From contig NC_030381.2 of the NCBI RefSeq assembly GCF_001625215.2, positions 4,985,131 through 5,049,130 on the forward strand: DNA of 64,000 nt, given 5' to 3'. The DNA comes from Daucus carota subsp. sativus (lineage: Eukaryota > Streptophyta > Magnoliopsida > Apiales > Apiaceae). Below are positions 1 to 14,341 of the stretch, piece by piece; position 1 is the stretch's first letter, and every line of letters begins with the position of its first letter. The notes under the pieces were generated by a model. That model searched no databases, was not told the origin of the DNA, and was given only the letters and a program-made list of their open reading frames with translations. The position numbers and the translations under genes are program-made.

Positions 1-216
1 GTGCTCTCAGATCCAACGATACTCGGGTCGGGTTTCTTGAAGATCCGAAATGTTTCATCACAGTGTTAATTTGAATAAGAAGATGCGGGGTCGAACCGGA
101 AGCTTGATGGGTTGATCCACTCCAATGTGAAATTACCATATCAGCCTTAAAAAAGAAAAAGAAAAATAAAGATGAATACAAACAATCAAGTATATGAGGT
201 CTTGATGACGGTTATA

Positions 217-385
217 TATATATCCACTCTCTACCAAATATATAGACATATAGACATATACATATATACATAGATATGAAATCAATCAAACAAATTAGCA
301 TAATATATATATCCACTCTCTACCAAATATATGGATATATAGACATATACATAGATATGAAATCAATCAAACAAATTAGAATAAA
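217..385. repeat. Two-copy direct repeat, about 85 bp unit
   Basis: Two adjacent copies share 'ccactctctaccaaatatat' and end with 'gaaatcaatcaaacaaatta'. They differ by small AT-rich indels. No coding function is evident. Confidence 0.7.
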
Positions 386-1960
386 TAAAATCGTTGTTTT
401 AATTCTTGTCATACTATTGTTTAACGAAAGCTATAATCAAGGAAATTTGAATCTAATATTGAAGAGAGACAACCATATGATTCCAATTTTGCAAATTTTT
501 AGATGGTAATGGAAAGAATCGAATGAAATTCACTCCATTCCCATTCTGAAGCACCAATCATGCATATAATCAACCAGAGCTAAATATTGACCACATGTGC
601 CTTCTAAATTGCTTACAATTTCTGATCCTCAAAAGATATTATTTTTCAAATAAAATTAAAAAAATTCAAACCAATTAAATATATAAAAAGCATTGATTAT
701 GCAGCTGATTGAACATGCTTAAATATCAACTAAATGCTGCTTCACACACCCTACCATTGCGACGCTCTGTTAGTGCTTTAGTATATAATTTTGAACTAAT
801 TTCATATTTATTTTAAAATAAAAAATAAGAGAGTAAAACATATATAATGACGTATCTCACATTTTTTATATATAAGAATTACTTTATCAAAACTATAAAA
901 TAAAATAATGAAGAAAACAATAACACATAAATAAATTGAACAAAATAATAGTCAAATCATAATTTTTTAAAGTATAACATATTTATTCGTGCATTAATAC
1001 CTTATTCTTTTTAATATAATCTTATGAAAATATTTTAACTTTACTTTATTTTTAAATATTTTAAGAAAAGACGATTAGTAGTTTAAGAGGTAATCACTCT
1101 TTCAATCTATTGAATTTCTTAATGCAATATCATACAAAAATCTTTTAAGTGCTTAGGAAGTCTTTACAAATTTAATTCGAAAGAGATAAGCAAAAAAATA
1201 TAATCAAAAATTGGTAAATATACAAAAATATATATATATGTAGATGTGAAATAAATTAAATGTATAAAGATAAGAAAATTATTGTTTGAAATTTTCATAA
1301 ATATATTATAATTTTAAATATTTTAAGATAAGATGATCAACAATTTAAGAGATAATTCAATTTTTGAATTTTTAATTTTTCATGCAACATCGTATAATAA
1401 AGTCTTCAGAGTGCTTAGGATGTCTTCTCATATTTAATCAATGAGAAATTGGAAGTAATTAATTACAATTATAGATACGCAAATATATGGATATACACAC
1501 ACATATGAAATCAATTAAAAGAATCAAAATAAGTAAAATAAAGTCTGTTACAATTAGTAAACTTCCCGTGCAAGTTATACTAATTATTCAATTAACATAC
1601 TTGAAACCGGAGGAGAAAAATAAAAAAGATGAGAGAGATACCGATGAATTTGAGTTTTTAAAATAGATGATAAGAATTGATTTGATTTTGAAAAACAATC
1701 AATGCTTTACATATTAGTTAAGACAATTAAAAATAAAAGCTGGAATGATTGTAAGGAAGGAAAGAAAAAATAGGATACATACTAAAAATGACAACCATTC
1801 AACACGAATTAAATGTGTCATAATGACATGGAAGGAAGAAAAGGAAAAAATATCAGTCATTCAATAGAAATCAATTTTGTCTGTAGTATGCAATGAATAG
1901 GAAGCACAAATTAAGGCTGAAATTATGAGATTACATATTTATAGTAACCAATGAGCTGGA

Positions 1961-2009
1961 TTTTACGTGGCATTTACGTAGCATTTACGTGGCTTTTACG
2001 TGGCTTTTA
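1961..2009. repeat. Short tandem ACGT-core units
   Basis: Four imperfect 10-12 bp units, each containing 'ttacgt', three of them 'ttacgtggc'. ACGTGGC is the known abscisic-acid-response core. The nearest confident gene start is more than 8 kb away on the other strand, so a regulatory role is only a possibility. Confidence 0.5.
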
Positions 2010-2373
2010 AAGAATGAGGTGGACTTTGTGACTGGGCATCATTCAGGAATTATTATATAAATAGATAATAATATTAAATATTAAATAGTGGACGAGAGAG
2101 GGAAAAAAAGAGAGGGGAAATGATGTGGAGGAGAGAGGGAAATGCATATTTTAATGATAAAAATAGTTTAGAAGTGGCTAGCATATTCTAAAAATAGGGA
2201 AGGGGAGGCTTGTGCTAGTGATTTAGCACATCACTAGCATAGTGTTGGAGTGCAATTTTATCCCATATTCCCTATTTTTGGATTTAAAACTTGATTTAGC
2301 ACACCTATTGGACTTGCTCTAAGTCCTGGTTGTATACTAAGATCAAAAATCATTTTCTGATCACAAATTGTAG

Positions 2374-2689
2374 TACTCCCTCCGTCCCAGCCATTTGTAT
2401 ACAAATGGTTGGGACACGGAGACCAAGGAATTGGGTAAAATATGAGTAAAGTTGGATGAAAAGTGGGTATAATGGTGGGACCCGTTTATATTTAATAATA
2501 GATTTGAGTTAGTGGAGGGAAGTAGTTGGTGTAATAGTGTTTATATTATTATAAAATAGAGATAGTGGAAGAAAGTAGTGGGTGTAATGATGTTTTATAT
2601 TATAAAAAGTTGCTATTTTGGGAATGTATACAATTGGTGGGACGTCCCAAAAAGGAAACTGTATACAATTCATTGGGACAGAGGGAGTA
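2374..2689. mobile_element. Stowaway-like (Tc1/mariner) MITE
   Basis: The element begins 'tactccctccgtcccagcc' and ends with the inverted complement 'gggacagagggagta'. Termini of the CTCCCTCCGTCCC type with TA flanks are characteristic of Stowaway/mariner-derived MITEs. About 316 bp and no coding capacity; ORFs read through it are artefacts. Confidence 0.85.
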
Positions 2690-2694
2690 ATATA

Positions 2695-4003
2695 TACTCC
2701 CTCCGTCCCTTCCATTTCTTTACACTTTCCTTTTTGGGGTGTCCCATCCAATTCTTTACATTTCAAAACTTACCAAATATGGTCAATGGGTCCCACCACT
2801 TCTCCACTTTTCTTTCCTTTTCACACTACTTTTACTCCACTATCTTCCTTTTAGAGTTAAATGGCGTTTTGGTCACTCAACTGATCGGAAACTTGCAATT
2901 GGGTCATCCAACTCAAAAATCTTTCAGTCACATCATTACACTCTTAAAAATTTTCATTCTGGTCACTGGCCGTTACACTCCGTTAAAAATTTGACGGAAA
3001 TCTGACTAAGCGCCGTGACTTGGCTTAAACAAATCCACTGTGGCATGTACAGTTAGCTGAAGCGGTATTTTGGTCACTCAACTGACTACAAACTTGCAAT
3101 CCGATCATCAAGCTCAAAAAATTTTCATTAAGGTCACTTATCATAATATTCGTTCAAAATTGAAAAAAGAAAGAATGAAAAGCTATCAAGGAGCACCTTT
3201 TTTTTCTTTCTTAAAAATTTCAAAACTTATTAACAAATGAAACAAATGCACACATATAAAATCAATAGTTTCACCCACAAAAACTTAATCTTTATTTATC
3301 TCTTATCATTTTATATATCTTAAGTCCATTTTGAAAAACTCATTAATTTTTTGATGGATTTTATTTGTAAACTTCATACTTATCAAAAATTACTTATTTG
3401 TAAGCTTCATACTTTTTAAATTTTTTATGGACTTTATTTGTAAACTTCACACTTATCAAATTTTTTGTGTGTATTTGTTTCGTTTGTTAATAAGTTTCGA
3501 AATTTTTAAGAGAGAAAAAAAGTGTTGCATTATAGCTTTTAATTCTTTTTTTTCTTCAATTTTTAACGGATATTATGATAAATGACCTAAATGAAAGTTT
3601 TTAAGTTTGATGACTGGATTGGAAGTTTGTAGTCAGTTGAGTGACCAAAATGCCAATTCAGCTGACTGTACATGCCACGATGGATTTATTTAAGCCAAGT
3701 CACGACGCTTAGTCAGTTTTCCGTCAAATTTTTAACGGAGTGTAACGGCCAGTGACCTGAATGAAATTTTTTAAGAGTATAATGATGTGACTGAAAGCTT
3801 TTTGAGTTGGATGACCCAATTGCAAATTTCCGGTCAGTTGAGTGACTAAAATGCCATTTAACCCCTTCCTTTTATACATTAAAAATCAGTGGGTCCCACC
3901 ACTTCACCCACTTTTTTTTCTCTTTTCAACTAATATTTTATTCATATTTCTTAAATTCCGTGTCCAACCCATTCGATAAGAAATGGGAGGGACGGAGGGA
4001 GTA
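2695..4003. mobile_element. Stowaway-like MITE, interrupted by a nested element
   Basis: The left end 'tactccctccgtcccttcc' pairs with the right end 'gggagggacggagggagta'. The element is five bases from the MITE on its left. It would be about 290 bp long but is split by a 1-kb inverted-repeat element at 2854-3864. Confidence 0.8.
2854..3864. mobile_element. Mutator-like non-autonomous element with long terminal inverted repeats
   Basis: About 200 bp at each end are imperfect inverted complements: left 'ttaaatggcgttttggtcac', right 'gtgactaaaatgccatttaa'. The same 10 bp, 'cttcctttta', flank it at 2844-2853 and 3865-3874, fitting the 9-10 bp target duplication of Mutator-type elements. The core is AT-rich and non-coding. 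It lies inside the MITE at 2695-4003 and is therefore younger than it. Confidence 0.85.
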
Positions 4004-6055
4004 TAACTTTTAAAATTATACTTAGTTTCTTTTACTGTCCGATTGATTTGAGATCTTTACGACGTAGTCGCCACAGGAGCTGTATTTGCGGCTTGCGCTT
4101 AACAGATCTGGTCCTATTCTGTCCACTCAGACTAGGTAACGAATAAAAAACGAATACTGCATTATGATAGTGACATTCATTGTTTTTATAATAAATAATA
4201 AAAAATAGTTGTATTATTTTAATACACCTCTGCAGCGATTAGATTCAGCACAATCTTTAATATTATTCAAAGAAACAGGACAAAAAAACCCCTGCTCACC
4301 AGAAGCTGCTGCACACTGAAAATACACGGTTCCACCATATTAAAAACTTTTATATCTGTATAAAATGTTGGGAAAAAATAAAATATAAATTTTAAAATAT
4401 ATATTTTATTTGTCTCGGTGAGAAGTATAGGGTTGAGACCGACGGCTTATGTAAAATATGGTTATATAAATTAATTTAGTTTTTTCTTTTTTAAATAAAA
4501 TTTTAATGTTTGACCGATTTTTAAGAAAAACGATTTTTTCACCGATTAACGCTTAATCGAGATGGTGGCCGACCGAACAACCATTAATCAGCGATCAGCC
4601 CCGATTAATCGCCGACTTTTAGAACACTGATGTCAAGTAATGTCAAAAAACTGTATAAAAATAAGTAAGACGGAAAGATTAGTTTATTATTTGAAATATT
4701 ATTAACTATCTATTAGAATATGATGGTCTTGTTTGGGGACTAGCTGTTTACGGTTAGCTGTTAGCGGATTGAATTAGATTTTTTGACTAGCTGATTCAAA
4801 TAGATTATTTGGCTAGCAGATTAGATTAGCGGTTTATTGTAAAATTGTTTGGAAAATAGTTGTTTGATTAGCTTTTTATGACACATATCAAAACCTCTAA
4901 CCCAAAAGCTCCTCCAACCAGCTTTTTGAAAATTAGCTTTTTGAGCCAAAAGCTCTATTTCAATCCGCTAACAACCAAACACTAGCATTAGCGGATTGAA
5001 ATGGTCAAACCTCTAAACCACCCCAAACCTCTAATTTTACCCCAAACCTCTAACTTCCAAACAGAGTCGATATTTATATTATGTTTTTAAATTCTATTCA
5101 AATATAAAATTTATGAGTTATATATTTTGTATTAAATATAGGATGAAATGTCAAGAGATAAATTCTTTACTATTCCGCTGCATCAAGTGCTTATTTATCT
5201 AAAATTTATATTTTTATTTAAAATACTCAATCAGATTCATATGTCATTAGTATAATTATTTTGTTCTAAAATATAAAATTTTATTAGTCTTGATTAGGCA
5301 CAACTTTTGTCTCCGGAGAAGAATGACTAAATTTTCCACAAAACAATGATTAAATAACAAAAATTCATAAAAATATGTATTTCCTACGTAAGCAAGTAAC
5401 AATGCAGTGATTTTAAATAAAAAGGAAGTACAAAGTACGATTCCGTTAATGAACAGTAGTACTATGTTAAGTTCTTGTCAGACGCTGCTTAAAAATAAAA
5501 TATACGTACACTACTCCTCTTAGATTAGCATTGACAATTTGACATTTACTATTATTTTTAAAATATTTCTTCGCTCGTGCATATAATATAATTGTGAGTT
5601 ATATTTTTGGATTCGTATTCATAAGTATACAGCGAAATTTTTATATATCAATGTGAAATTAAAAATATTAACGATAAAAAATATGTGTTGACAAACGTGA
5701 TAAAGACAAACAGAAAAGGTATAAGAGACGAGAGAGTAGTAACTAAAAATATAATTTTACAAATTTCTTGTGAATATTATATACTCTTCTCCAGTTTTTA
5801 TCGTTTTGTTATATTATAATCGTATAAGACAAAGCAACATTGTGAGAGTTAAGAATTAATCATAGGACTAAACTTAATTACAGATAGATCAGATTGACTA
5901 AACATCAAAGGTTTAATTAATTAGAGTTTTCTTCCTTCACGTTCTCCCACACGCTTGCAGCATGAAATACGAGAGACTCAGGCACTCAGCACATGACAAA
6001 GATATCTATTGCGTCTTAACACATGTTTGATGTTTGCATGGGTTTAGAAGATTAC
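4004..6055. other. Intergenic region, no gene seen
   Basis: AT-rich, stop-dense sequence. The block around 4490-4630, with repeated 'attaatcg' motifs, recurs in diverged form near 17570-17700, inside the first Helitron and near 23220-23340, so it is dispersed repeat material. A probable hAT-type MITE lies at 4729-5064. Confidence 0.6.
4729..5064. mobile_element. Possible hAT-like MITE
   Basis: The left end 'tgtttggggactagctg' and right end 'aacttccaaaca' give short inverted TGTTTGG termini. The interior has inverted runs such as 'attagcggattgaa' and 'ttcaatccgctaa'. I could not find a clear 8-bp target duplication, so the boundaries are approximate. Confidence 0.4.
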
Positions 6056-6296
6056 TACTACCTCCATCCCAAATTAGATATCCCCGTTGACTTTGGGCAC
6101 GTAACTTTAGGTGCATTGATCGTCAACTTCCGAAATTTATTTTTTTATTTTTTCTTTTATAAATGAAAATTTCATATTTTAATTTTTATTTGCAAAAATA
6201 AAATTTTAAAAATAAATCACGTATCTATGCGGTCAATGAACCCTAAATTGTGTGCCCAAAGTCAACGGGACCATCTAATTTGGGATGGAGGGAGTA
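6056..6296. mobile_element. Stowaway-like MITE
   Basis: Left 'tacctccatcccaaattaga' and right 'taatttgggatggagggagta' are near-perfect inverted complements. The inverted repeat continues inward through 'gttgactttgggcac' and 'gtgcccaaagtcaac', giving a hairpin-like element of about 240 bp with no coding capacity. Confidence 0.85.
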
Positions 6297-9200
6297 TTAA
6301 TTTAGGTGCTGAATTACTGAAAATACACGTAAAAAATGTCTTATATACCATAATTTTATAAATAATATTCAGAATATGAGAATTATAAGAAATAGTCCGA
6401 TATATTGTTTATTAACCGTGAATAATAAAGTGTTTTGATTTATAAAAGAAAACACTACATCGTCTTATGTTTAAGTCTGAAAATCTATACAAAATGGAAC
6501 ACGATCTCACGTTTTATAAAGAAATGCTACAAGGAATAGCGCCGAGCCTTAACAAATGTAAATGGATGAATGCCGTACAATCTACCATATAAATTATAAA
6601 ATGATATTTGAGACCATAATAATGATATTTAGAACCTTACCCAAAAAAATGATAAATTGGATCAACATAAAAGAAACATGTATAACGCTTAGCAAAAAAA
6701 GAAAAGAAACATGTATAACAATAAATACCAGCTTAAGCCTTACGGACATGAAAAATAATATTATTTGTTACAGTTTTTAAATAGGATGAACTTCCATTTA
6801 TAACATCTAAGATTAATACAACCACACATTCATATACTGTATTTTTCTAAGATCCACTATTTTCTGATACAAATTAAAATCAAGCATTCATTTTCTAAAA
6901 AATGTACGAGACAAACAAGCTCATTTAAAATGAGACAAGTAGTATGAATTTTCGAAAAAAATATATATTAGAAGTGACTCATTCTGCAAACTAAGTTATG
7001 CAGAACAAGCACTAGCAAGCTTCAACCTGGAGCCAAAAAATGTGTTTACACAAAAAAAGAATAAAAGACATGTCACATCTTCAACAGCAGGACCATCCAA
7101 ATAAATACTACTGTACTAGTAGTATATAATCACTAATTTATGATATCAAATAATGCAACTCCTGTCTATTATGAGAATAATGCAAGTCAGTAGGAGGTAC
7201 AAACCCCACCAAACTCCAGAAGCTCTTTACATACGACTCTCATAATTCATGTGGCTGCAGTGTACGCTTCACTTCTGTTCACTCATATACAATGAAATGC
7301 AGACTGGTTGATTAGAAACAGTTCTTGCTATATGCACATTTTTCTGGTGCAAAAATTATCCACACAAGGCAAGATTGTGCGAAATCTATTTTCTAATGAT
7401 AACGAAAAGTTGGGTTGTGCTGTGAAAAATGAAGTGCTCACTAATTTCACCTAGCAAAAGCTCATTGTCTTTAATAGAGGTAACTATATTGAAAGTATGA
7501 AGGGAAGTAGGGAAGGGAACATAGAAAAAACAATCATCAGTCCATTGCAATAGTTGACATCCCTGCACACTTATAACAGTTATGGTAAAAATTAAAGCGA
7601 AGGTGCCCAACATGTCTACTCAAAAATGGGAGTTGGGTGCGGGACATGTGGAGGGTAAGATGCTGATAGAATTTGTAACAAAAATCTTCAAAACCAACAA
7701 AGTACTTTAGAGTTTCAATTCACATTGTTTCAAGATAAGAGGGTCAGGCACCTGCGCTTTTTTCCGAGGCATCAGAATATATAAATTTATAAAGAACGTG
7801 GAGAAGCTAACCACAAACAAGGATCCCCCAATTCTATGTCCAAGCCTCACACTACTTATGGCAATTTCTAACTCTTCTAACAGACAACAATAGCCAAATG
7901 CCAAGACCAAATTCCGCCTAAAACAACCAATCACATTTTTCGGTTTTGAATGCACAAGGCAACAGCAGAAGAAAATGGATGAACAGTCAAACTAACTGTG
8001 TTTACTCATTTCAGCAGTGCACTGTGTCGAATCTTGGTGGTTGCAGTGGTTTTTGCTATATGATGGTAGGTGTGATTTATAACGACCTTATGTAAAATTA
8101 AATCACATAATGACTAGACATGCTCTCTGTCTAATTCTTTAGTCAGAGCTAAATTGTTATACAGGGGCAACTAATCAAACCCCACAAGGAAATAGATAGC
8201 AAGCCAAAGCAACAGAATATCACATATACATTGCATAAAGATCCAACATAATTGTCATACTGTCAAACACAACTTTTAATAAATAATTCACAGAAAACTT
8301 ATCTATCTACTAGTACCTTGACAAAAGATTATACTTTTTCCCACAACACAAAAGATTTCAAAAGGCCCCTGCTAAGTCTAAAGAAAAGCTTCTAGTTACA
8401 TCCTCCATGAATTTGATCCAACAAGATACATCTACTTAGCAAATAGCTATCCCTATGGGCCAGAGAACAACAATATTATTAGACACGATTTGAAGACCTA
8501 AAACAATTTGACATCAAATAGATATGAGCTGGGCGAAGGTACTTTATATGATGTCAAAGGGAGGTTATTACAAATCGCTAATATTCAGTATTTGTCTAGT
8601 ATTCAAATTATAACTTTGTCAGTACATATTCAGTTTCATTTCAGTTTCTCACTAGGCATTTATTAATTATTTGTGTAGACTATAGAGGGGGTCCAATCCA
8701 ATCCTTAACTTCTCTGGTAGGTACATTTATAGATGTGCAGGAGGTTTGATACAGTTCAACTTTCACTGATCGATAAATATTCCTGATAATAAAATTAAGG
8801 TTTTGAGATCAGGATCTTTTCAACCTATGCTGGATGTAAGATTGATGGACACTTCTATTATACATGAGTTACTGAACTCTCTAAATATCAATGCTTCTGA
8901 TCTATAAGACAAATAACAAATCCTCAGCTACTATAATTGTGATATTTTCCAATCCGATTACAATACTCTGACCTGTTACGGTATGCACCAGCTCCTTCTC
9001 CACGTTGAATATACAAATATAGATTTGTACAGCTAATAACAAAATAAAGCAGGAGCACTATTCTTAATCTAATAGCTTGCTGCTCATCATCTTCAGCACA
9101 TTAGGAGTTTCAGTACAATTACCAAAATATGCTACTATATTAACAGTTTTATATAAAATATGTTCTAAGATAAATGACCATGCCAACATTCAAAAATATA

Positions 9201-9437
9201 GGCCAGTTTCTCAGTTCTCGCATAGAACCATGTTCTTGACATAGGGAAACAGAAGATGAAAATTAAGCACACGGAACAAACAATAACAACCAAAAACAGG
9301 AATTACTCTATGTATTGTTAATGAACATATATAAGCAACATAGATAAGATAACTTGATCATACCCGTTAATGCAGCATTCCCTTTACACATGTTATCTAA
9401 CAATATATATATACACAGATTAGTTTCAAACAAAATC
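6297..9437. other. Intergenic region downstream of the membrane-protein gene
   Basis: No homology-supported gene. The stretch 7000-9400 is somewhat less AT-rich than its surroundings and may include the 3' untranslated region of the minus-strand gene ending at 9438. The minus-strand ORFs at 7386-7613 and 7707-7955 show no recognisable domain and no conserved partner in the window, so they are not called. Confidence 0.5.
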
Positions 9438-10391
9438 TCAAACTTCCAAGTTCTCCATTTGAATGCTGCTTTTAAGAGGCACATATTCTCCAAGATAGCC
9501 ACCAAGGTGATCATACAAAGCACTCTTATCAATTCCTTCACGATGATAACTCTTGCAAACATAATAAAAAACACTCTGCACCAACAACGCCACTAAATTC
9601 ACAATCACCAGAACGCCGACCAAAACTCCACCAACAACAACCTTTCCAAAAACACCAAGACTCTCGCCATAAACCACAAAACCTCCAAAAACCCCATTAA
9701 TCGCAGCACACACAACCAAATACCCGGAAACCATCACCATCGCCATCCAAGTCTTCCCCTTCAACAACTTATAACTCTTCTTCATCGCAGCAAACCCGTA
9801 AACCGGCTCAAGAACAGACACAACACTAGCCAAATGCCACAATGCACTAACATAAACATGAACACCAGCAAACATTAAAACCACCACAATCATCCCCCAA
9901 ACAAACCCATTGTTCCCCCGGGAATCAACAGCAAAAACCAACATACCAACAAAACCCACAACAAAAAACACACAATATAACACCATAACAACAATCACCC
10001 ATATATAAGTAACAAAAAGCCTCTTCAAAACACTTGGAACAGCTGCAATAGCCAAACTAAACGAAATGGGCTTACAGGTATACAAAGAAGCAACAGTGAA
10101 CACAACAGCAGCAGTTGAAAGAAGTGAAAAGGCAAACAAGAAAATCAAATAAAAGAACTGAAAAACAAGAAGCTTACTAAATTGTGAAGAATTTGAGCCA
10201 TAAGGGCTAAAAATCTGTGCTACAAGAGGGTGAGTTAAAAGGGTATGAGCAAGAATTGCAAAAGAAAGAGGGAAAATTAGGGTTAAGGTTAGTTGAATGA
10301 AGGTGTTAGGGGACTGTTTGGGGATAAAAATTGAATCTTTAAAGATTCTTGGTATTGTAAGAAACTGAAGCTCTTCAGGCTCAAGATCCAT
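9438..10391 (-). CDS. Multi-pass membrane protein of an uncharacterised plant family
   Basis: A single-exon 317-residue protein. The N-terminal 30 residues are soluble ('MDLEPEELQFLTIPRIFKDS'). About six hydrophobic segments follow, near residues 32-52, 74-100, 125-152, 162-185, 215-240 and 250-278, and the C-terminus is short and polar ('HREGIDKSALYDHLGGYLGE'). The layout and the N- and C-terminal motifs resemble the plant-specific intronless membrane-protein family grouped in PANTHER PTHR33133; this is from memory, not a search. The ATG at 10391 is the first in frame. No catalytic residues are visible, so no function is proposed. It is the only intact non-transposon gene in the left half, and the membrane it resides in cannot be told from sequence. 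Confidence 0.85.
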   Translation of the reverse strand: MDLEPEELQFLTIPRIFKDSIFIPKQSPNTFIQLTLTLIFPLSFAILAHTLLTHPLVAQIFSPYGSNSSQFSKLLVFQFFYLIFLFAFSLLSTAAVVFTVASLYTCKPISFSLAIAAVPSVLKRLFVTYIWVIVVMVLYCVFFVVGFVGMLVFAVDSRGNNGFVWGMIVVVLMFAGVHVYVSALWHLASVVSVLEPVYGFAAMKKSYKLLKGKTWMAMVMVSGYLVVCAAINGVFGGFVVYGESLGVFGKVVVGGVLVGVLVIVNLVALLVQSVFYYVCKSYHREGIDKSALYDHLGGYLGEYVPLKSSIQMENLEV

Positions 10392-10884
10392 GGGTTAGTG
10401 TTTAATCTCAAGGGGTTGAGTTATATGTGTCAATGTGTGTTTAATTATTGAACAGGTGATCTGAGATTGAGTTCTTGAAGTTGTTGTAATAAGGGAAGTG
10501 ACAGAAGTGATCTTTTTTTGCAAGTTGTAACACCATTCCACATTCAGGCAAATATTGAAAAAAAATGTTAGATGGAAAATTAGAAGTCCAGGAAAGCACG
10601 GTGACCCGTCCCCGATTCCAATAAAATTATAAGAAATTAACAAATTTTGGATACATTTTTGAGAATTTAGCAAAAATGCCCCCTCTTATCGTATTATTTG
10701 CAATCCTACTGCACCCTCCGGCCCAACGATTGTTTACGTACATTGTTTACACGCATTTGGAGACTTGTAAAGCATAGTTCTATAATGTATTTTTATTTAA
10801 TTTTTTTAACAAAAATTTAAATGTCAATTTTTTTTTCAGGATTTAAAAAAAATGTATTATGTAAGTATACTCTATAGGAATTTT

Positions 10885-12270
10885 TGTTAGGTACTGGAAC
10901 GATTGTAGAAGGGGGGTTGAATACAATCGTCACTTAAAAATAATCGCGGCGGAATAAATCTGATTGGAATGTAACTTGTTAATCAGATTAAGATTAATTA
11001 ATATAACAATGTTTTAAGTTGTTATATAATTAATATGGTTCGTTTAATGTCCACTAGTTCGTAAAATAAATTTGACAGAAAGTATTCTAACTCAGCAGAA
11101 CAAAACAACCGAATGATCAAAGCACAGTAAACTGCAGATTTAACGAATAGCAAGTTTAGCACAACTTGAAAGCTTACAAGCACTTTGAACACTTTGAAAT
11201 GAATGAGAATGAACCATATTTATAGGCAAATCTCAAGAACTAGGCAAGACAATGGTGGCAAAGACAATCTAGTGGTTGCTATGACAATTTGGCACTTTGT
11301 CTTGCTGAAAAACATAAGGTAAGACAATCATAAGCATTGTCTATAGCTTAGTAAGACAATCAGAAGCGGTAAGACAATCTCAGGGACACGGTAAGACAAT
11401 CTGTAGGATTGTCTTACACTCCAAACGGTAAGACAATCATCCTGATTGTCTTGGGAGCCGCACGGTAAGACAATCAGAATGATTGTCTTGCCATCCTCAC
11501 GATAAGACAAAACAATGGCACGGTAAGACAATTCCAGAGATTGTCTTACCGTGTGTTGGAGGAGGGAAATGGCACGGTAAGACAATCTGTTTGATTGTCT
11601 TACCTTGTTATTTCTTAAGACAATCATAGTAATTGTCTTTCCTTTTGATCCAACAAGACAAACCCTTATTTCTTTTAATTAATTAACCAATTAATATCCA
11701 CTTAATTATATTAAATGCATAAATTCATAAATTAAATTAATTCGAGATAGAATTAATTCAATAAATAAATAAATTACACATCATATATAATTATTTTGAG
11801 AAGTGGATTAAATAATTAGGTAATCAATTATCCCTTTTCTTCTTCTTCAGAGTCTTCAGTCTTCAATAAACAATTAAGATCTTCGACTTGAATGAACGAC
11901 CACTTTCTTTTGACGTAGAATATTTAATCTGATGAGCTGATACACAAATGTACTGTCTGGTTCATCTGTAACTAGCTCAATTAAATATTCCTTGTCATTT
12001 AAACAATTAAGCTGTGACTTGTTCGTCGATTCTTCGTCTTCTTAGTTCTTCTTCATTTGTAGACACAATAATGGAATCTTCAGAATGAATAAAGTATTGA
12101 AACTTTATACCTTCTGATCTTCTGGACGTGCTACAAAAGATTATTTGTACACTGAGGCTTGATCATATTAATGAACTTCTTCCAGTGGTTTGCAGCAGCA
12201 TCCTGAAATCCTTCTGACATAAAATCTTCAATAAATCATTTGACGTTCTTCGTACGGATTCCGGATAACA
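10885..12270. mobile_element. Copia/Sirevirus-like solo LTR or LTR remnant
   Basis: The start 'tgttaggtactggaacg', followed by 'gtagaaggggggttgaat', resembles LTR starts of eudicot Sirevirus-type Copia elements (from memory). A possible end is 'ggataaca' at 12270, giving TGTTA/TAACA termini. The flanks ('atttt' and 'gtact') do not form a target duplication, and only a weak primer-site-like 'tatcagag' follows at about 12295. It may be a solo LTR lacking its duplication or the start of a deleted element. An array of inverted motifs occupies 11321-11642. Confidence 0.5.
11321..11642. repeat. Array of inverted AAGACAATC/GATTGTCTT motifs
   Basis: Nine forward copies of 'taagacaat' alternate with about seven copies of 'attgtctt'. 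Several form hairpins with a 9-12 bp stem ('ggtaagacaatc' with 'gattgtcttacc') around a 4-7 base loop. Spacers differ in sequence and length, so this is not a simple tandem repeat. It lies inside a Copia-like LTR. The 99-codon minus-strand ORF across it is a by-product of the repeat. Confidence 0.85.

Positions 12271-14341
<2,071 letters not shown>

Larger units (their letters stand above)
1..2373. other. AT-rich intergenic region with small repeats
   Basis: No supportable gene. A direct duplication of about 85 bp lies at 217-385 (both copies contain 'ccactctctaccaaatatat'). Two diverged copies of a block about 120 bp long lie at about 1055-1165 and 1315-1430, both containing a 'gtgcttagg' motif. 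Short ACGT-containing tandem units lie at 1961-2009. Near 2302-2313 the sequence 'ttggacttgctcta' matches the right terminus of the Harbinger-like MITEs further along; I could not find a left terminus. The short ORF at 276-509 is just AT-rich repeat read in frame. Confidence 0.6.

Noticed and set aside
2509-3005. Cluster of ORFs on both strands
   Set aside because: They lie across the MITEs at 2374-2689 and 2695-4003 and read their inverted termini; nothing protein-like is conserved.
7386-7955. Two minus-strand ORFs (75 and 82 codons) as genes
   Set aside because: No recognisable motif, no paralogue in the window and no coding-like context; they could be untranslated or intergenic sequence.
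11328-11627. A 99-residue minus-strand ORF with repeated RQS/LSYR motifs
   Set aside because: It is a translation of the inverted AAGACAATC array; the residue pattern follows the DNA repeat and no domain is recognisable.
11321-11642. CRISPR-like array
   Set aside because: The repeats are short and in both orientations, spacing is irregular, and the sequence is plant nuclear DNA within an LTR.
10885-12270. A confident solo-LTR call with target duplication
   Set aside because: The termini are plausible but the flanking five bases do not match, so it is reported only as an LTR or remnant.
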